The translations under genes and the position numbers were made by a program. Shown piece after piece: positions 24,394 to 37,714 of a stretch of DNA of 64,000 nucleotides. This DNA is from Megamerina dolium. Its lineage: Eukaryota > Arthropoda > Insecta > Diptera > Megamerinidae. Position 1 is the first letter of the stretch. Every line of letters begins with the position of its first letter. The stretch is taken from positions 14,339,277 through 14,403,276 of the forward strand of contig OY978526.1 of the NCBI GenBank assembly GCA_963854835.1, given 5' to 3'. A model generated the notes under the pieces. It was not told the origin of the DNA. It saw only the letters and a list, made by a program, of their open reading frames with translations, and made no database searches.

Positions 24394-27300
24394 CTGCAAA
24401 TATTGTAGAACAAAAAAGAAAAATTAGTTAACGAAATTACAGTGAATATTTAGAAAACGATTTCCATAAATCAATAGTTAGTGTAAATTATGTGTTTTTC
24501 ACACAAGTAATTTAATTTAATTACACATCGAATCGCATTGACAATGAACTTGATGATCCTGTCTTGATTAAAATTAAAATCATATATTAACAACCCCAAG
24601 AATCAAACTTGTACTCGTAAAAATAATAAAATCAATTTACTATGCCATAGAGATTAAAAATGCATTTCTATTTAGCCCTCAGTAATTTTAAATCAGTATA
24701 TGCCTCGCTCATTTTACAATCGAACTACACGATAGCAATAAAAACGAATCATTTTATTTTAGAGGGGAACCAAAGATTTAAGAGTGCAAGTTACAAGTGG
24801 CAACTAAGTATGCTATGTATGTATGTTCCAAGCAGTATTAGTGTCACATGCATTGTATCACATGCTGCCAACACCACCAAGAACGTGTTTTTCCACCCAA
24901 AATAATTTTACTACATGTCAACAATAATAAAAATAAGAAAAAAAAAAAACATTATCACCAAAAGAAAATAAAAATATTATGTAAATTATCAAATCTAGTG
25001 AAATTTTATTACAATATAATTTTTTTTTTTTTTTTTTTATTTTGCTATAGTCAATAACCTTTAGACAATCGTCAACAAACTAATTGTATATATAATATAG
25101 GCGTATAGATAATGCCGATGGTCCACAATCTTTGAAAAAAACTTTTTCATTATCACAAAAGTGGAATATGTATGATAACATAAATATTTGTCATGGAAAA
25201 TAATACAAATGCATTCACAGCAACAAAAAAGGAAAAATAACGATTGCACTTGTCATTTAATTTCCAGTATCTTTGGTTCCCCCTTTTAAATTTTATTCCC
25301 ATCCAATGGCAATTACAATAACATTTATCACAGTTGAAACACTATGAATTTTGGGGTGTAACTCGCATACCCATTCCACCGCAATCGACAACACATGTTC
25401 ACAACTTGAAAGGCACATGTGCATTTCTTCGCTTTCCTCCATTTTAATTCCCCCCTCCCCAATTTTGTCCCTATGTAAATCAAGCAACTCCATCAATGTG
25501 AGTCGTTGTTGGCATTCATCTTTATTATCAACTAGGGATCGCCAAATGGCAGCTGGCCTTCCCTATAGATAGATATTGTATCAGTTTGTTGTTTATTTGA
25601 TGATTTTCATTATAATTAACTTGCTTCATTTACATTATGTAGAATCATATACGTACATTTCGATGGCATGATTCTCCATTTTGGTAGCCAATGATGGAAC
25701 TGAAATAAACAAGTGCTGCCGCTTTTTCATGCTATATAAAAAAGACATACTCTTATATGTATGCTTTTCAAAGCATTCGATTGGGGTTACAATAATGAGC
25801 CTTACCATGAATGTATTTCTTTGTCGCAAAGTTATTAAAATTAATGTTTTTATTCATATATTAAATTTTCAATAAACTGTTGAGTGAAAATATAAAATTC
25901 AACAATTTGAGTATTTTTAAAGCACTACATATACATAGGTATGTATACATTAGTACGCCTTATAAAAAGTTGATATTATTCCAAGCAAAAATATTTTGAA
26001 AATCTTCATCAACATAAGCTCAAGTTTATTTATTCAGTCAGTAACCACAACCACATTTTCATTCTATATGAAGCATGAGACTATTTAATGTTTATACATA
26101 AATATATAGAGTAATATGAAATATCACTATTGTTTGCTAAATGTTGAAAATTTAGATTAGTCATGCATTAGTCACACAAATATAAACATAGATATATGCT
26201 ATGTATATATACTTAAGCATAATACTCTTATCAATCATATGAAATTTTATCAGCAACACAAATTGTATTCATGTCAAAAATGACATTTGTTTTTGAACAA
26301 ATATTTTATAAATATTTCTAAAAAAAAAAAGTATATAACAGATTTTAAATAGCACAATCTTAATGTATATGAAAAAAGAAATGTTGCTAGCTACATGTTG
26401 CTGGCATATCATTATGTGATCAAACGTTAGTACTCTTTTTCGTAGTGAAAATTTTATGAAATTACAAAATTTTTCTCTGCAATGAATTATACATAAAATC
26501 CCAATTATAGTACTAATCCATATATGAAACAATGTATTATCAAATGAAGCAATTTTATGAAATAAGCAAGTGTACATATTCACAATAAAAATTAAGTATA
26601 AATTTCCAACTAAAAAATAGTATCAATTTTTATAACAAATTTCCCATACCAAAAATCTGTCAACTACTAAATTCAAGTTGGAACTAAATTTTGAGAATTA
26701 TAAGAATTTTCTGAGTTACAGTCATGACTCGCATGAAGAAAAACAAAGACAAGTGGTAGCATATATTTTTGTTGTTTCATAACACCATCTATCTACTATA
26801 TTTATGTGAAATATTAGGTGAAATTGAAATTTCAAAACATCATCCAATATAACGTTTCGGACGTGACAAAATACAAAAAATGATTTACAATATGTATAAG
26901 AACATGTTTAAAATTCCGCAAATTTTTTAGGAATAATTTATTTTTATTTAAAAGAACCTTTACATAATATAAGAATGTCTTCGCCCGATCTTGGTGAGCA
27001 ATACACATCGCCGAAATGAGAACTGAGCATAATTGCTGAAAAAAATTCAATGCGAAAAATCATCATCCAAATGTTGTTGTTCAAGCACCCAATCCCGTGG
27101 AAGACATTTGAATGATGTTGTATTTCATATATAATGGCAAGGTACGATTATATTGAAATTAAAATTGTTTATCGAAATTCTAAACAGAAGTCTGTTTTAT
27201 TAAAGTTTACTTTCGGAACCAGAAAATGGATAACCCAGTTTGATTACTTTTTGAAAATTCTGAGCTAAGCTAAATGTATAAAATTAGAAAAAAATTTTAA

Positions 27301-28524
27301 CTATTTTTGAATTTTCTCTTCTCTCTCTCTGTCTGTCTACCAGACAAAATATATGATTTTTATTGTTAAGGTTATATGGAAAAAACCGACAAGTTGAAGT
27401 GAATATATGGTATATATACATCAAGAACATTTATAATACATGAGTACATATAGTGAGTCTCATAAAAGATACGAGATAGATAGCTCACTTCAGATACAGA
27501 AAAAATATCCAACTAAATATATGTATGGGTAGAAATTAAAAAAGTAGCTCTTGTATGTTTTCGAGTGGGGAATGACAATAATACATATATACATACGCCT
27601 ACATATTGAATGAGTATAAGTACAATGAGTATACATGTATAAGAGTTTAGCAATTTTGTGTGAATTAATTTTGCAAATAAAAATGACTATGTACTATATA
27701 TGTTATATATTTGCAACATTAATTTCTGTACATTAAATATACTTTATTAAATCAATTCATACTTGTTAACAGTACCCACTCAATTAAATAACCTCTTGTA
27801 TGGATTATATACATGTACTACACAAAAGTCTTATAGAATAAATGCAATTGGTTTGCATCTAGCCAGATTCGAACTAGAGATAAATATATGAATCGTTATT
27901 TAGATGCAGAAGAATTTATATTTTTCGGAAATAATAACTTAAAATTGTTTAAACATTCCAACAAATTTTTACCGACCCTTTTTGCAAGCATCTCAACTAT
28001 CTAACTTGGCCTGAGAATTAATCAAAAAATTTGTCTCTCATCAGAATATATATTTTATAGATAATTTTCAATTAAGCATATAGTACAGCTTAAATTTATA
28101 TACAATGTACATAGCAAAATGATTGCTACAAAGATCCACAAAACGACAAATTCTATTAGATAATTCAATTAATGTTAAACAAAAAAACAAGCAATATTTA
28201 GAACAACTACAGGCGCGATAAAGTGAAAAAAAATTGATTTAAATTACTTTTTGGCAAACTGAATACACATTTGAATGTCAACAGCAAAAAACAAGCAAAT
28301 AAAAATGTGTTAATATTGTGATGTTGGCTAAATACCAACACAAATAATATGTAAATGAAAATAGCAAGCACATAACATGATAATGAATAACAAAAAGCAA
28401 TGAAAACAAAAAAAATATAAAATAAAATAAAACAGATAAGCAAAAATGCAAATGCAAAAAAATTATAAGAAAAACAAATTACAAATTCTTAAAGAAAAAA
28501 AAATCAAAATGAGCAAAGGCAAAC
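24394..28524 (-). other. First intron of the large gene
   Basis: No coding sequence recognised within this 4.1 kb. It contains a diverged copy of a small MITE (26,580-26,708). Near 27,860 there is a short B-box-like AGATTCGAACT sequence without a convincing A-box. The rest is AT-rich. Confidence 0.5.
26580..26708. mobile_element. Small MITE, diverged copy
   Basis: This aligns to the complement of the MITE at 34,326-34,446 through shared blocks such as ACAAATTTCCCATACCAAA, ATCTGTCAA and AGTTGGAACTAAATTTTGA. The ends, TTCACAATAAAAATTAAG and AAATTTTGAGAATTATAAGA, are decayed versions of the same terminal repeats. It lies in the first intron of the large gene. Confidence 0.6.
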
Positions 28525-29079
28525 CTTTAAAAAATTCACCAAACCCGACGCCATTACCATTATCATCGCAACCATAATCGCCCACATTATTATTATTTAA
28601 AATGTCGTGATCAGTGAAAATATGATTGATGTTGTTGTTGTTGTTGTTGTTATTATGTAGTCGAAACTGATGCTGTTGTTGTTGCTGCTGCTGTTGCAAA
28701 CGTAATTGCAACAAATATTGTTGATTACATGTTAGCGTAGCTGTTTTGGCTGTTGCTGCAACACGTGATGCTGATGTTGTTGTCGGCGTCGGCCTTCTAT
28801 TGATGCCCACGCCTTGTTCACGCAGTTGCTGTTGCAAACGACGTTTCTGCAACAATTGTTGCTGCAACAATTGCAGCTGCTGTTGTTGCATATGTTGATA
28901 GTAGCGTAATTGTTGCAATTGTTGCGGTGTAATGCTGTGATGTTGCTGTCGATCGCCATCATTGAAATTGAAATTCTCTTTCGTTGACGATGCATTACTA
29001 TCACAGCCGCTACTAGTGCTGCTGCTGTTTGAATTTGTTTTGCGATCAGCGGCAACATTGTTTTGCCAACGACTGTTGC

Positions 29080-29110
<31 letters not shown>

Positions 29111-29173
29111 ATTGCAAGCATCGCTATCGGAGGAGCGTTTGCTCTGCAATTTGGAAATGTCTACGAATCTCAT
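28525..29173 (-). CDS. Large tract-rich gene, proposed first coding exon
   Basis: The frame begins MRFVDISKLQSKRSSDSDAC with the ATG at 29,173. It runs through an asparagine tract, serine-rich sequence, glutamine-rich sequence with leucines (LQLLQQQLLQKRRLQQQL), a second asparagine tract and an acidic end, VGFGEFFKG. The donor is AAAG|GTTTGC at 28,525. Phase matches exon 2 across a 4.1 kb intron, giving FFKGYKSRRGMTEF. From this ATG to the TAA at 18,119 the six exons total 5,712 nt, exactly 1,904 codons. The start is uncertain. An in-frame ATG lies at 29,200, after an in-frame TAA, and would add nine hydrophobic residues. An acceptor-like TTTTCCTCATGAG could instead join an upstream exon outside what I could find. 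Confidence 0.65.
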
Positions 29174-29697
29174 GAGGAAAACAAATAGAGTTAACAACAT
29201 TGAACTTTAAATCTATTCTCTACATTGGCAACATTTGTTTATGAGCACAATGTTGCTACAGAAATATACACCTCAGTTTGAAGGGATTTTATTTCTCCGT
29301 AAATCCAATGTATATGTTGTAGTTGTATAGTAGTGAGTGAGAGTTTATAAAGTAATTGTTTTTTTTGAAATGTTTTATTTTTAAAACTTTTTCAATTTTC
29401 GATTTTTAGACCAACGCAACGATACCGATGACTACAAAGTATTGTGTGTATTTTACTACTACACAATGAGTTCGACATTTAGGCGCGTAGTGTTTTGAGA
29501 AGTTTTTCACTTGTTACCAAGCATTTGTATTGCTTTACAATACATTTATATTTATACGCGCACACACACACATGAATGTTCTCTCCTCCTTTAATTTTTC
29601 TTTTTTCTTGTTTTTCTAAGATTCCTTGTATGTTTTCTCTAATTAACTCCATCGATCAGGCGTACAGTTTGTTATTGTTGGTATTGCTGTTGCCCAT

Positions 29698-29726
29698 GTT
29701 GTTGTTGTTGTTGTTGTTGTTGTTGT
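29698..29726. repeat. (TTG)n microsatellite
   Basis: Nine to ten consecutive TTG triplets in noncoding sequence. Confidence 0.9.
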
Positions 29727-32700
29727 ATTTTCAGCATTTCAATATTAATGTGTTGGTATTTTTATTTTTAAATTTGATAATTTTAAATTTATATTTTTTT
29801 GTATATATGCATTTGGAAGTTCTTGTTGGTTAGATAGGTACTTTTTTGGTTTAGTTTGTATTTTCATGTATGTAGAGATATTATTATTTATTCTCACTAA
29901 ATTATAAAGCAAACATTTGTATATGCTGCTTTTGGCTGTATATGGGCGTACAACTACAATGTACTACATATACACATAAATAATTAAATTCAAAAATAGT
30001 CCAAGCACTACATACATTCACTTGAATGTGCATAATAATTTATGAGTTTTCTTCAGCAGTATTTTGGAAAAGTTTTTGTATACAAAATAAAATAGAAAAA
30101 AAATGAATACATTGAATATATACTCGATAAAATCTAATTTTATCATTTTGACGAATGAAACATTGCAAGACATTTGGCCGACCAACTAACCAATCAAGCG
30201 GCCATACAGCTAGCTAAATAGCCAATCAGCCATGAAGAAAGTGGTAAAATTAGAATAATATACAATATACTATGTAGGACGCTATGTGAGTAAGGAAAAT
30301 GCAAGAGCAATTTTGCTGGTTTTTTTTTTGCGTACCAAACATTTTTGCAACAACGAAAATTAACTATCTTCAATTTTTGCATACATACAACGATGGTACG
30401 ACAATGGTACTCTACTCCTTTTGCATATAAAATGCATTCTAATTTATACATGTGTCGTACAAGTAAAAAACAACGAATCGGTCGGTCGGTTATAAGTGCA
30501 TGAAAGAAAATTTATGGATATACAAACAAGTAGCAATGCTAGACCCAAGGCGACCATTACAGTTCACTTTGATTTCAAAGTATTTAGATCGCGTGCAAAC
30601 ATGTATGTACATAAATTATTGCATTGAAATTTATATTCATGTTTTCAATAAGACTTTTCGCGTGTGTACCGTACAATTTTGTTGTGTGAACAATCAAGAA
30701 TATAAACTCTTGAATATAAACTTGAATATAGGCATAACATAATATTCTTCATATATCTAATCGCATAATAGAATTTCAAATAAAAAGTAATAAATATTTG
30801 CCATTGTACATTTCACTATGTGTACATAAATTCACTTATATATACATCAGTTCGTACATCCGAGTGATAGTTGAATCGTGCACCTCTTATGCCGCACGAT
30901 ATCATGAAAATTCTTGAGTCATCATTGTCATTGTCTTTCAAATTGAATATAATTTGTATAATATATAGATACTATATATTATGTATATTGTAGTGCCAAC
31001 TACATACTTGTACAAAATCACTACAAAAATGCTTCACATTTAAAATTCAATTTTATACACGTACAACATATCACTTTCGACATACCAAAAGATAATATGT
31101 ACTCAAATATTGATAAAAAACAGACATTAAAAAGTAGACATTAAAATCACTATTGTGAAGCTTATAATATTCAAAACCGAATATTTACTTATATTTATTT
31201 CTCAATAATATTTTCACAAGAAATATATTGAAATTATATATTGAAATTTAAAGAAACCCATACATTTGTGCAAAAATAAATATAGATCATATGGTAAACA
31301 TAAATGCTAAAAAAGATAAATTTTTGCAAAATGAAATCATCTGGTGATTATAAATATTTCACTCAATTGTCTGCACCACCCAGGAAATCAGAATGAATGT
31401 CTAGACGAAATTTCAGCAAAAATCAATTTAAGCAGAGGTGTTCTGGCTGCTCTCTTATGTATTCTAACAGAGTTTTCAATGAAAAGAAATAGTTTCGAAT
31501 AGATTCATTTTATTAAAAGATAAGAAAGCACTTCTTTCATTGTCTTGAATTTTTCCCACCGCATAGACAATGGAAGAAAAACTCAGCAACATTTCAAACT
31601 TTATACATTTTTCAATTAAACATCTAATTTGCACTAGAAACTTGACAAGAATCTTGACAAAACTTCTCCAATAGTATTGTTGTGCATATTAAATTTGAAC
31701 AGAAATAGTAAGCAACTTTTTAAAAAGGACAGAAACCTAGCAACATCACAATTTACAAGGTAAATTTTGTGTAGAGCATTAAATGTCCTTTAAGCTTTAT
31801 CTGAATATGTATGAGACTTAATGTCTCACTTTATACATAGCTATTTACTACAACATAGTACCTAAGAGTATACAAATACAAATGTGTATACACAACTCGC
31901 AAATGTATACAAACATTTATGTGTGTATATAAAGAAAATGCGCATTTTTCTAAAAAACTGAGCATAGCAGCGTTACATAGAAAAGAGATATAGCAAAATT
32001 TCAGAAATTACCAAATACAAATACTCAACCAAATCAGCACAGACTCGAATGTTGCGTGTAAGCCATAAAACTGAAAGAGAAAGTCATACGCAAATACCAA
32101 TATTTTTGTATACTTTGCGAAAAGTATATAAAATAGTAGAATATCATCCAAATAAGTCTGTATTAACAATGAAGTATGTAGAGTCGCCATTGTTAGGTAC
32201 ATACTATTGAACCACGCAGGACCAATTGGATGGGAGAAGACTAACAAAAATGAGAAGTAGTAGTGTATGGACGCGCCTGAAGGACGCCATATCGTATGTT
32301 TACTTTTTGGTTTTTTTTTCTTCATTTGTTGTTTGTTTTGACGCATTATACAGTCATTTAGAGTATGAGGATCCTCTATAATAGAATTGTCTCTATAAGA
32401 ATATATATTGTAAATACAATATATACTCGCAAGTACATGCGTACTTATGTTTTGTTGTATATATGTACTTTATACATGTATACAACACACAATTATACAT
32501 TAAAGCTGGAGTAAGGTGCCTCATTACTTTGCAAAACATTTAAAACACATACAGTACTTGTATATAAGCACATTATTCTGTTGTTAAAATGAGTGTCTGG
32601 CAAAGTAGCTTCAACAACAAAAACACAAACAAACAAAACAGACATGAGCAAAATAAAATAATAAAAATAAAATAAAAAAAAATTAATAAGAAAGCAACCA

Positions 32701-34221
32701 TAGAGAAGAAAAAAAAAGAAAACAAAAATACAAACGAATGAAAAGGCGTGTTTTATATTCTTCGTTATATGACAAAAAAAAAAAAATATATATATATATG
32801 TATAACTTGTTCTATTTGTAGGGGAAGACGTTAAAAGGGTGGATATTTCACTTGAGTGTGGGTGCAAAAAAATATGTGGCAAAAAGCCAACACAGGAATA
32901 AATTTTTTATTGAAATTGAAAATTGAAAATTCAACATTTGCAAATTATGAAATATTTATCATAGTGTACATAATTATTGAATAATATTAGCAAAGAAAAA
33001 CACCTACAGAAATTCCATCAAACAGGTAAAGCAAAATGGCAATAGTCAATAATACATATAATGAATGGCATTACAATTCAATAAATACCAAGCAATTCAT
33101 TTCTTGATATTTATTATTCAACTATTGAATCTAATTATAGCCACTAAATGGAAAAATAATCATTAAATAAATAAGCATATGAAAACATACGTCTTCATCA
33201 AATTAAGCCCATTTTAAACTGATCTGTTCGCTGGTAAAAATAATCTCATCTACCAAGTTTCAAGTCATAGATTCAAAGCAAAGTCTTATACAGAATATAA
33301 AATTTAGGCAATACAGACTATAGACTGGAAACCAGTAGAAATTTCTGACTGTCAGGCACTTTGCTATAAAAGAGAATAATCAAAGGTAAATAAACACCGA
33401 CAATCATCACCCAGCAGTAGAGTGGTACACAAAGCACACAAAACAAATAGAAAATTGCAAATATTATACAGTAGTAAAATCAACAATTCAAGGTGTTAAT
33501 TATGATGTTGATGGTGAGACCAATGAAACTGTGAGATAGACTGTACTATATCAATTGAACAAATACATTGCGCACAGCATATAAACACTGTAAAAATACA
33601 TCACAGAGGAGTTCAAGAGTTCTTCAACATCCCATATAATATATAATAGATCGCGTAGAGGTGCTGCAAAGAAAAACAAACAATTATTGACAAACCACAT
33701 ATGCGATATGCCGATATACCGGCCGCCCGTCTGGTTGCCTGCTTGACTGCCGACATGACTAGCAGCCAACCACAAGCCAATATATATTGATTTCAAATGA
33801 AATTGTGGGGAAATGCAAAAATAAAAACTCATTATACAAACCACAAAATCAACATACAGACACACACACACTTACGCATTTCAATATATTTAAAATTGTG
33901 TGCTTCAAATTGCTATTTTGCAATTTGTTATTTGCTGGAAATTATACTTAGCACTGCGCAATTGTAAACATTACCATCCTGCCACAAAAATAAAAATAGG
34001 TACATAAATAGTTTATTAAGTGCAATATGTTGCTGGCTGACAATATATGGCATCATAGTGTTTTGAAATTATCAGCAAATGCAATCACCTACAACATCGA
34101 AAAGCATAATAAAAAAAGAAAATATTGCTCGCATAAAGAGTTCAATCACATTTTGAACTTTTTGCAATTTTATTTCATGTATATATAATTTTAATTTAAA
34201 TAAAATCGAATAAAAAAAATC

Positions 34222-34288
34222 GCTCTCAAACATGTTTGATGTTTGAATCAAACTGAATTTAATGTTCGAGTCAAACATGTTTGAAAGC
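34222..34288. repeat. Palindromic hairpin with CAAACATGTTTG arms
   Basis: Arm GCTCTCAAACATGTTTGA at 34,222-34,239 pairs with TCAAACATGTTTGAAAGC at 34,271-34,288 with one mismatch. Each arm itself contains the 12 bp palindrome CAAACATGTTTG. It sits 37 bp left of the MITE. Confidence 0.7.
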
Positions 34289-34325
34289 AAAATTTCTAAA
34301 AAAATTTAAATAATAATTGGACATA

Positions 34326-34446
34326 TTCATAGCCAAAATTAAATTTCAAATGAAATTTAGTATCGACTTTTTGACAGATATTTGTATGGGAAATTTGTCA
34401 AAAATTCTATACCAAATTTGAGTTGGAACTTAATTTTGACTATGAA
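34326..34446. mobile_element. Small MITE with TA duplication
   Basis: A 121 bp element with terminal inverted repeats, TTCATAGCCAAAATTAA and the complement of TTAATTTTGACTATGAA (one mismatch). It is flanked by TA at 34,324-34,325 and 34,447-34,448. The interior is itself partly palindromic around TTTGACAGAT and ATTTGTCAAAA. The TA target fits a Tc1/mariner-mobilised MITE. A second copy is at 26,580. Confidence 0.75.
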
Positions 34447-34763
34447 TACGTGCCTATATTTTCAACTCTATAAATATATTTTAGTTTACATTTTAATTTA
34501 ACGACTAATTGGGTCAACTTTATAGGTAATTAACAGCAAAACAACACGCCCATATAATCAAATAATCAGCAAAACAAAATCATAATAAACGTCAACGACA
34601 TAGTCGCACAAGCATAATCTTAATAAAATTCATTAAAATGGATATCGTATACCTCCAATTACTTACTCACATATTTATAGGGAGTACTTGCATCAGGCAT
34701 GATCATAAATAATGTGAGGAGCCAAACTATAACAATTTTGTTAGCAGTCATAGCATCATTTAG

Positions 34764-35000
34764 GAGTTAAACATCGACCTCAAACAAATTTTAAACCACC
34801 TGCATAATGCTGAATTTAATGGATTCAAAGCTCAATGTTTGGGTGCCACACGGTGTAACGTATTGAAATATGTTTAATCGAATTTCCATCTGAAAAGCTG
34901 TAGTAGCGGCGTCCTGGAGCTAAACATCGACCACAAACGAGTTTCAAACCTCCTGTATGAGGCTGAATTCATTGAATTCAAAGCTTAATATTTGGGTGCC
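34764..35000. repeat. Two-copy direct repeat, period about 154 bp
   Basis: GAGTTAAACATCGACCTCAA with the following TGCATAATGCTGAATTTAAT at 34,764 is repeated from 34,918 as GAGCTAAACATCGACCACAA and TGTATGAGGCTGAATTCATT. Both copies continue into TTTGGGTGCCA. The copies differ at many positions. The sequence to the right (35,040-35,180) is unusually GC-rich for the window but has no frame I recognise. Confidence 0.65.
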
Positions 35001-37451
35001 ATAGGAATTGATACAATAAAACGTGATGAATAGAATTTCCGTCTACGAAGCGCAGTGAAGCAGCGTAAACGGTGTGGCCAAAGCACTCGATCCTCCAGAA
35101 GCAGCCAGAATTGGGCAATACGGAAGGCGTTCGTGTTCCATCAGAACAAGGCAAGGCCACACAGGTCTACAGTGAGTCGCCAGAAACTCTGGGAGCTACT
35201 TTAGGAAGTTTTAATGAATAATAATACAAAACGGTGTATATTGGACCCGAATTGGACAATCCGAAATAAACATTAAAATAATGGATTTTTCTTTCCCCAA
35301 ACCCAAATAATTGGTCCGTATTCGCTGTTTATTGTAAAGAGCCAAATGAGCCATTTCAAGTTTTTGAATTGCCATCGCTGCTAAAGATCTTCCATATTGC
35401 AAGTGATGCACATATCAACGTTATCGTTTAGTTCAGTTCAGTTGGCGGTTCATTGTACTTGTTGGCCTAGATTGCATGCATGCGTAATTTTTTCCCCCCC
35501 TCCATTTTCTAACATGCAATATTACTTCTTCTTTTGCTTCACAAACACAGTTCGGTTTATTTTTGAACAAAAAATAGCAACCAATTGTAGATTTAGTTTA
35601 CGCATCGCGTACAACACTTGCTAAAACACAACTGCATTGACATGTAGTAGCACCAAATTGCACACATTGCAAAATGTATTTGTATGGGGGAAAACTCCCA
35701 ACATTCGCGCCAAAATTAACTTTCCTATGGAAAATAGGCATATGTGCATATGTAATGCATATGGAACGGCATGTAAGCAGACAGGCATACTATAGTAATT
35801 TCCCGCGCGCAATGATAAAAATGTACATTTTAATGCAATTTCTATGTAAATGTTAATTCTTATTTGTTGATTTTACCAACAATTTAAAAGGGAAAATTTT
35901 CACAGTTATCTTCTCTTTTTTTTTGTATTATTTTTAACTTGCTGCGGATAGCCGTACTATAAAATTGTATTACGAAATATACTTTTTGGCATTTAATCGA
36001 TTTATTTATGTTGACTAACTCCCCTTGCTTGGCTATCTTCCTGCTTTTACACCAAATATTTTATTCATTTACAAACGATTCCAACAACAGCAATGTGAAT
36101 TCTTTGAAAAGTTCAAATGTTCATTCATTTTATACACATAATACTAATACTCATTGAATTGCTAGTAGGTACTAAGTATGAGAAATGTATAAAATGTAAT
36201 GCAACGATACAACAGCAAAGTGCTTTGCATCGATAAAACTATAGCCAAGTACTCGTATAGTTACTACATGATGTGGAGTATAAGTGTGCTTAGAAAGTAG
36301 TGCACCATCATAATGCATCTGCCATTATGAAAGTTGTATTACTCAAAAAGCATTTAGTTTTATCGGAAAAAAAAAACATGAGCAAGATTGCGATTGCGAT
36401 TGTAATATCGATTTAAAATTGTTCATGAATATTTGCAATTTGTGTAAAAATGCATTTTATAGTTCATTTCAATGCAATTTGCATATAAAGCAATAAATTT
36501 CTTTTGTAAAAAATGCAAAAAGAAAATGTTATTTTGTTGGCTCAAAATATATCTCATCCAAAAATTATTAGGTTAAACAATGAAATGAAGGATATTGCAA
36601 AAAGGTCATTATGTGTTGATGATGTTGCGTGTATAGAGTCAGTTTTAAATATGTAAGCATTTATATTCATACGAGTATTAAGTTAAAAGTTACTCATTGT
36701 GAGGTAATTAAGTGAACGAAAAAAAAACACATACATACAACAAATCATTAACCCAAGGTTATTCTAAATTATAGTTTGGTATTAACTGCTTGCTTCAAGT
36801 AAAAATTAAAATCGAATCATGCTATTGTACAACGTAGTCACGATATTTTCACCATCATATTAAAACCAAAATATAAATACATATGAATTTTTCTTCCTTC
36901 CATAAAGACATTTATCTTATCTAAGCTTGTAAACTCTGTTTATTAGATATCATATTAAAGTTATTTTACTTATGTAGCTTTTTTTATATTCCTTATCATT
37001 TAATTTAAGATATAACTACTATAATTGAACAACGCAAATACTCGTAATAAAAAAAATTTTAATTTATAAAACACTAAGGCTTCTAAGAGCCAAATTGCAC
37101 CTATTATAACATGTTAAAATATCCACATATTTTAAGACAAAACTGATGAAGAAATATTTCACGTTTTTCAAGGCTTTGTCACATATAACAAATGTCCATT
37201 CATTCTAGCAATTTGTATATGCTCACTCCTCTCAAGGTTGTCGAGATTACACTGTGAATGAGTTGACCCAAAATGATCAACTTTCTCTAAATAATAAGAC
37301 ATGAAGCTCGATATATCAATTCATAATATAAGCCATGTTTTATTCAACAACTCGCTAAAAGTAAATCAGAATCGCAGAAAGTAAATCAAAATATTTATTA
37401 GAACTGAGCAGATCACAACTAAAACGGATGACAGGGATGATCAATGATTAA
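35001..37451. other. Spacer, no gene recognised
   Basis: Frames near 35,000-35,400 have mixed composition, but neither strand shows a known domain. The rest is AT-rich. Confidence 0.4.
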
Positions 37452-37587
37452 TGTCTGCTAAACAAGCATAGGAAACGTTTAGGTCTCACTGATAGTGAAA
37501 TCCGCAAATTTTGCATAAAGGATAAAGAAACCTTAACTCTAGAATGCCCAGTCTTAAACCAGAAGATCTGGCTGCACTCAAAATAAG
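37452..37587 (+). pseudogene. LINE ORF2 C-terminal (RNase H region) remnant
   Basis: One frame reads CLLNKHRKRLGLTD, then SEIRKFCIKDKETLTLECPV, then LNQKIWLHSK and a stop. This matches the layout seen after the RNase H domain of Jockey/I-type LINE pol proteins, where an N-K-H block is followed by a cysteine-rich C-x-D-x-E-T-x-x-C-P segment. There is no reverse transcriptase nearby, so only a short decayed piece survives. Assignment rests on this pattern alone. Confidence 0.5.
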
Positions 37588-37714
37588 AACAATAAGGAAG
37601 TTTGTGATAAAATTGGAGCAAGCAATATTTGTCAATAATTCAAGGGTATGGAACAATAGTTCAAAAATGGACACAGTGTCTATTATTATTATTATTTCAA
37701 AAATATTCCTTTTC

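Larger units (their letters stand above)
29210..34323. other. AT-rich region upstream of the large gene, no gene recognised
   Basis: No conserved coding region seen. It contains a (TTG)n run at 29,698-29,726 and an A-then-TA run near 32,770-32,800. Upstream noncoding exons and the promoter of the large minus-strand gene may lie here or further right, but I cannot place them. Confidence 0.4.

Noticed and set aside
27855..27905. B-box-like AGATTCGAACT as a tRNA gene or SINE
   Set aside because: No acceptor stem pairing and no A-box at the right distance.
32770..32800. A-run followed by TATATA as a promoter TATA box
   Set aside because: It is a simple-repeat tract with no gene downstream.
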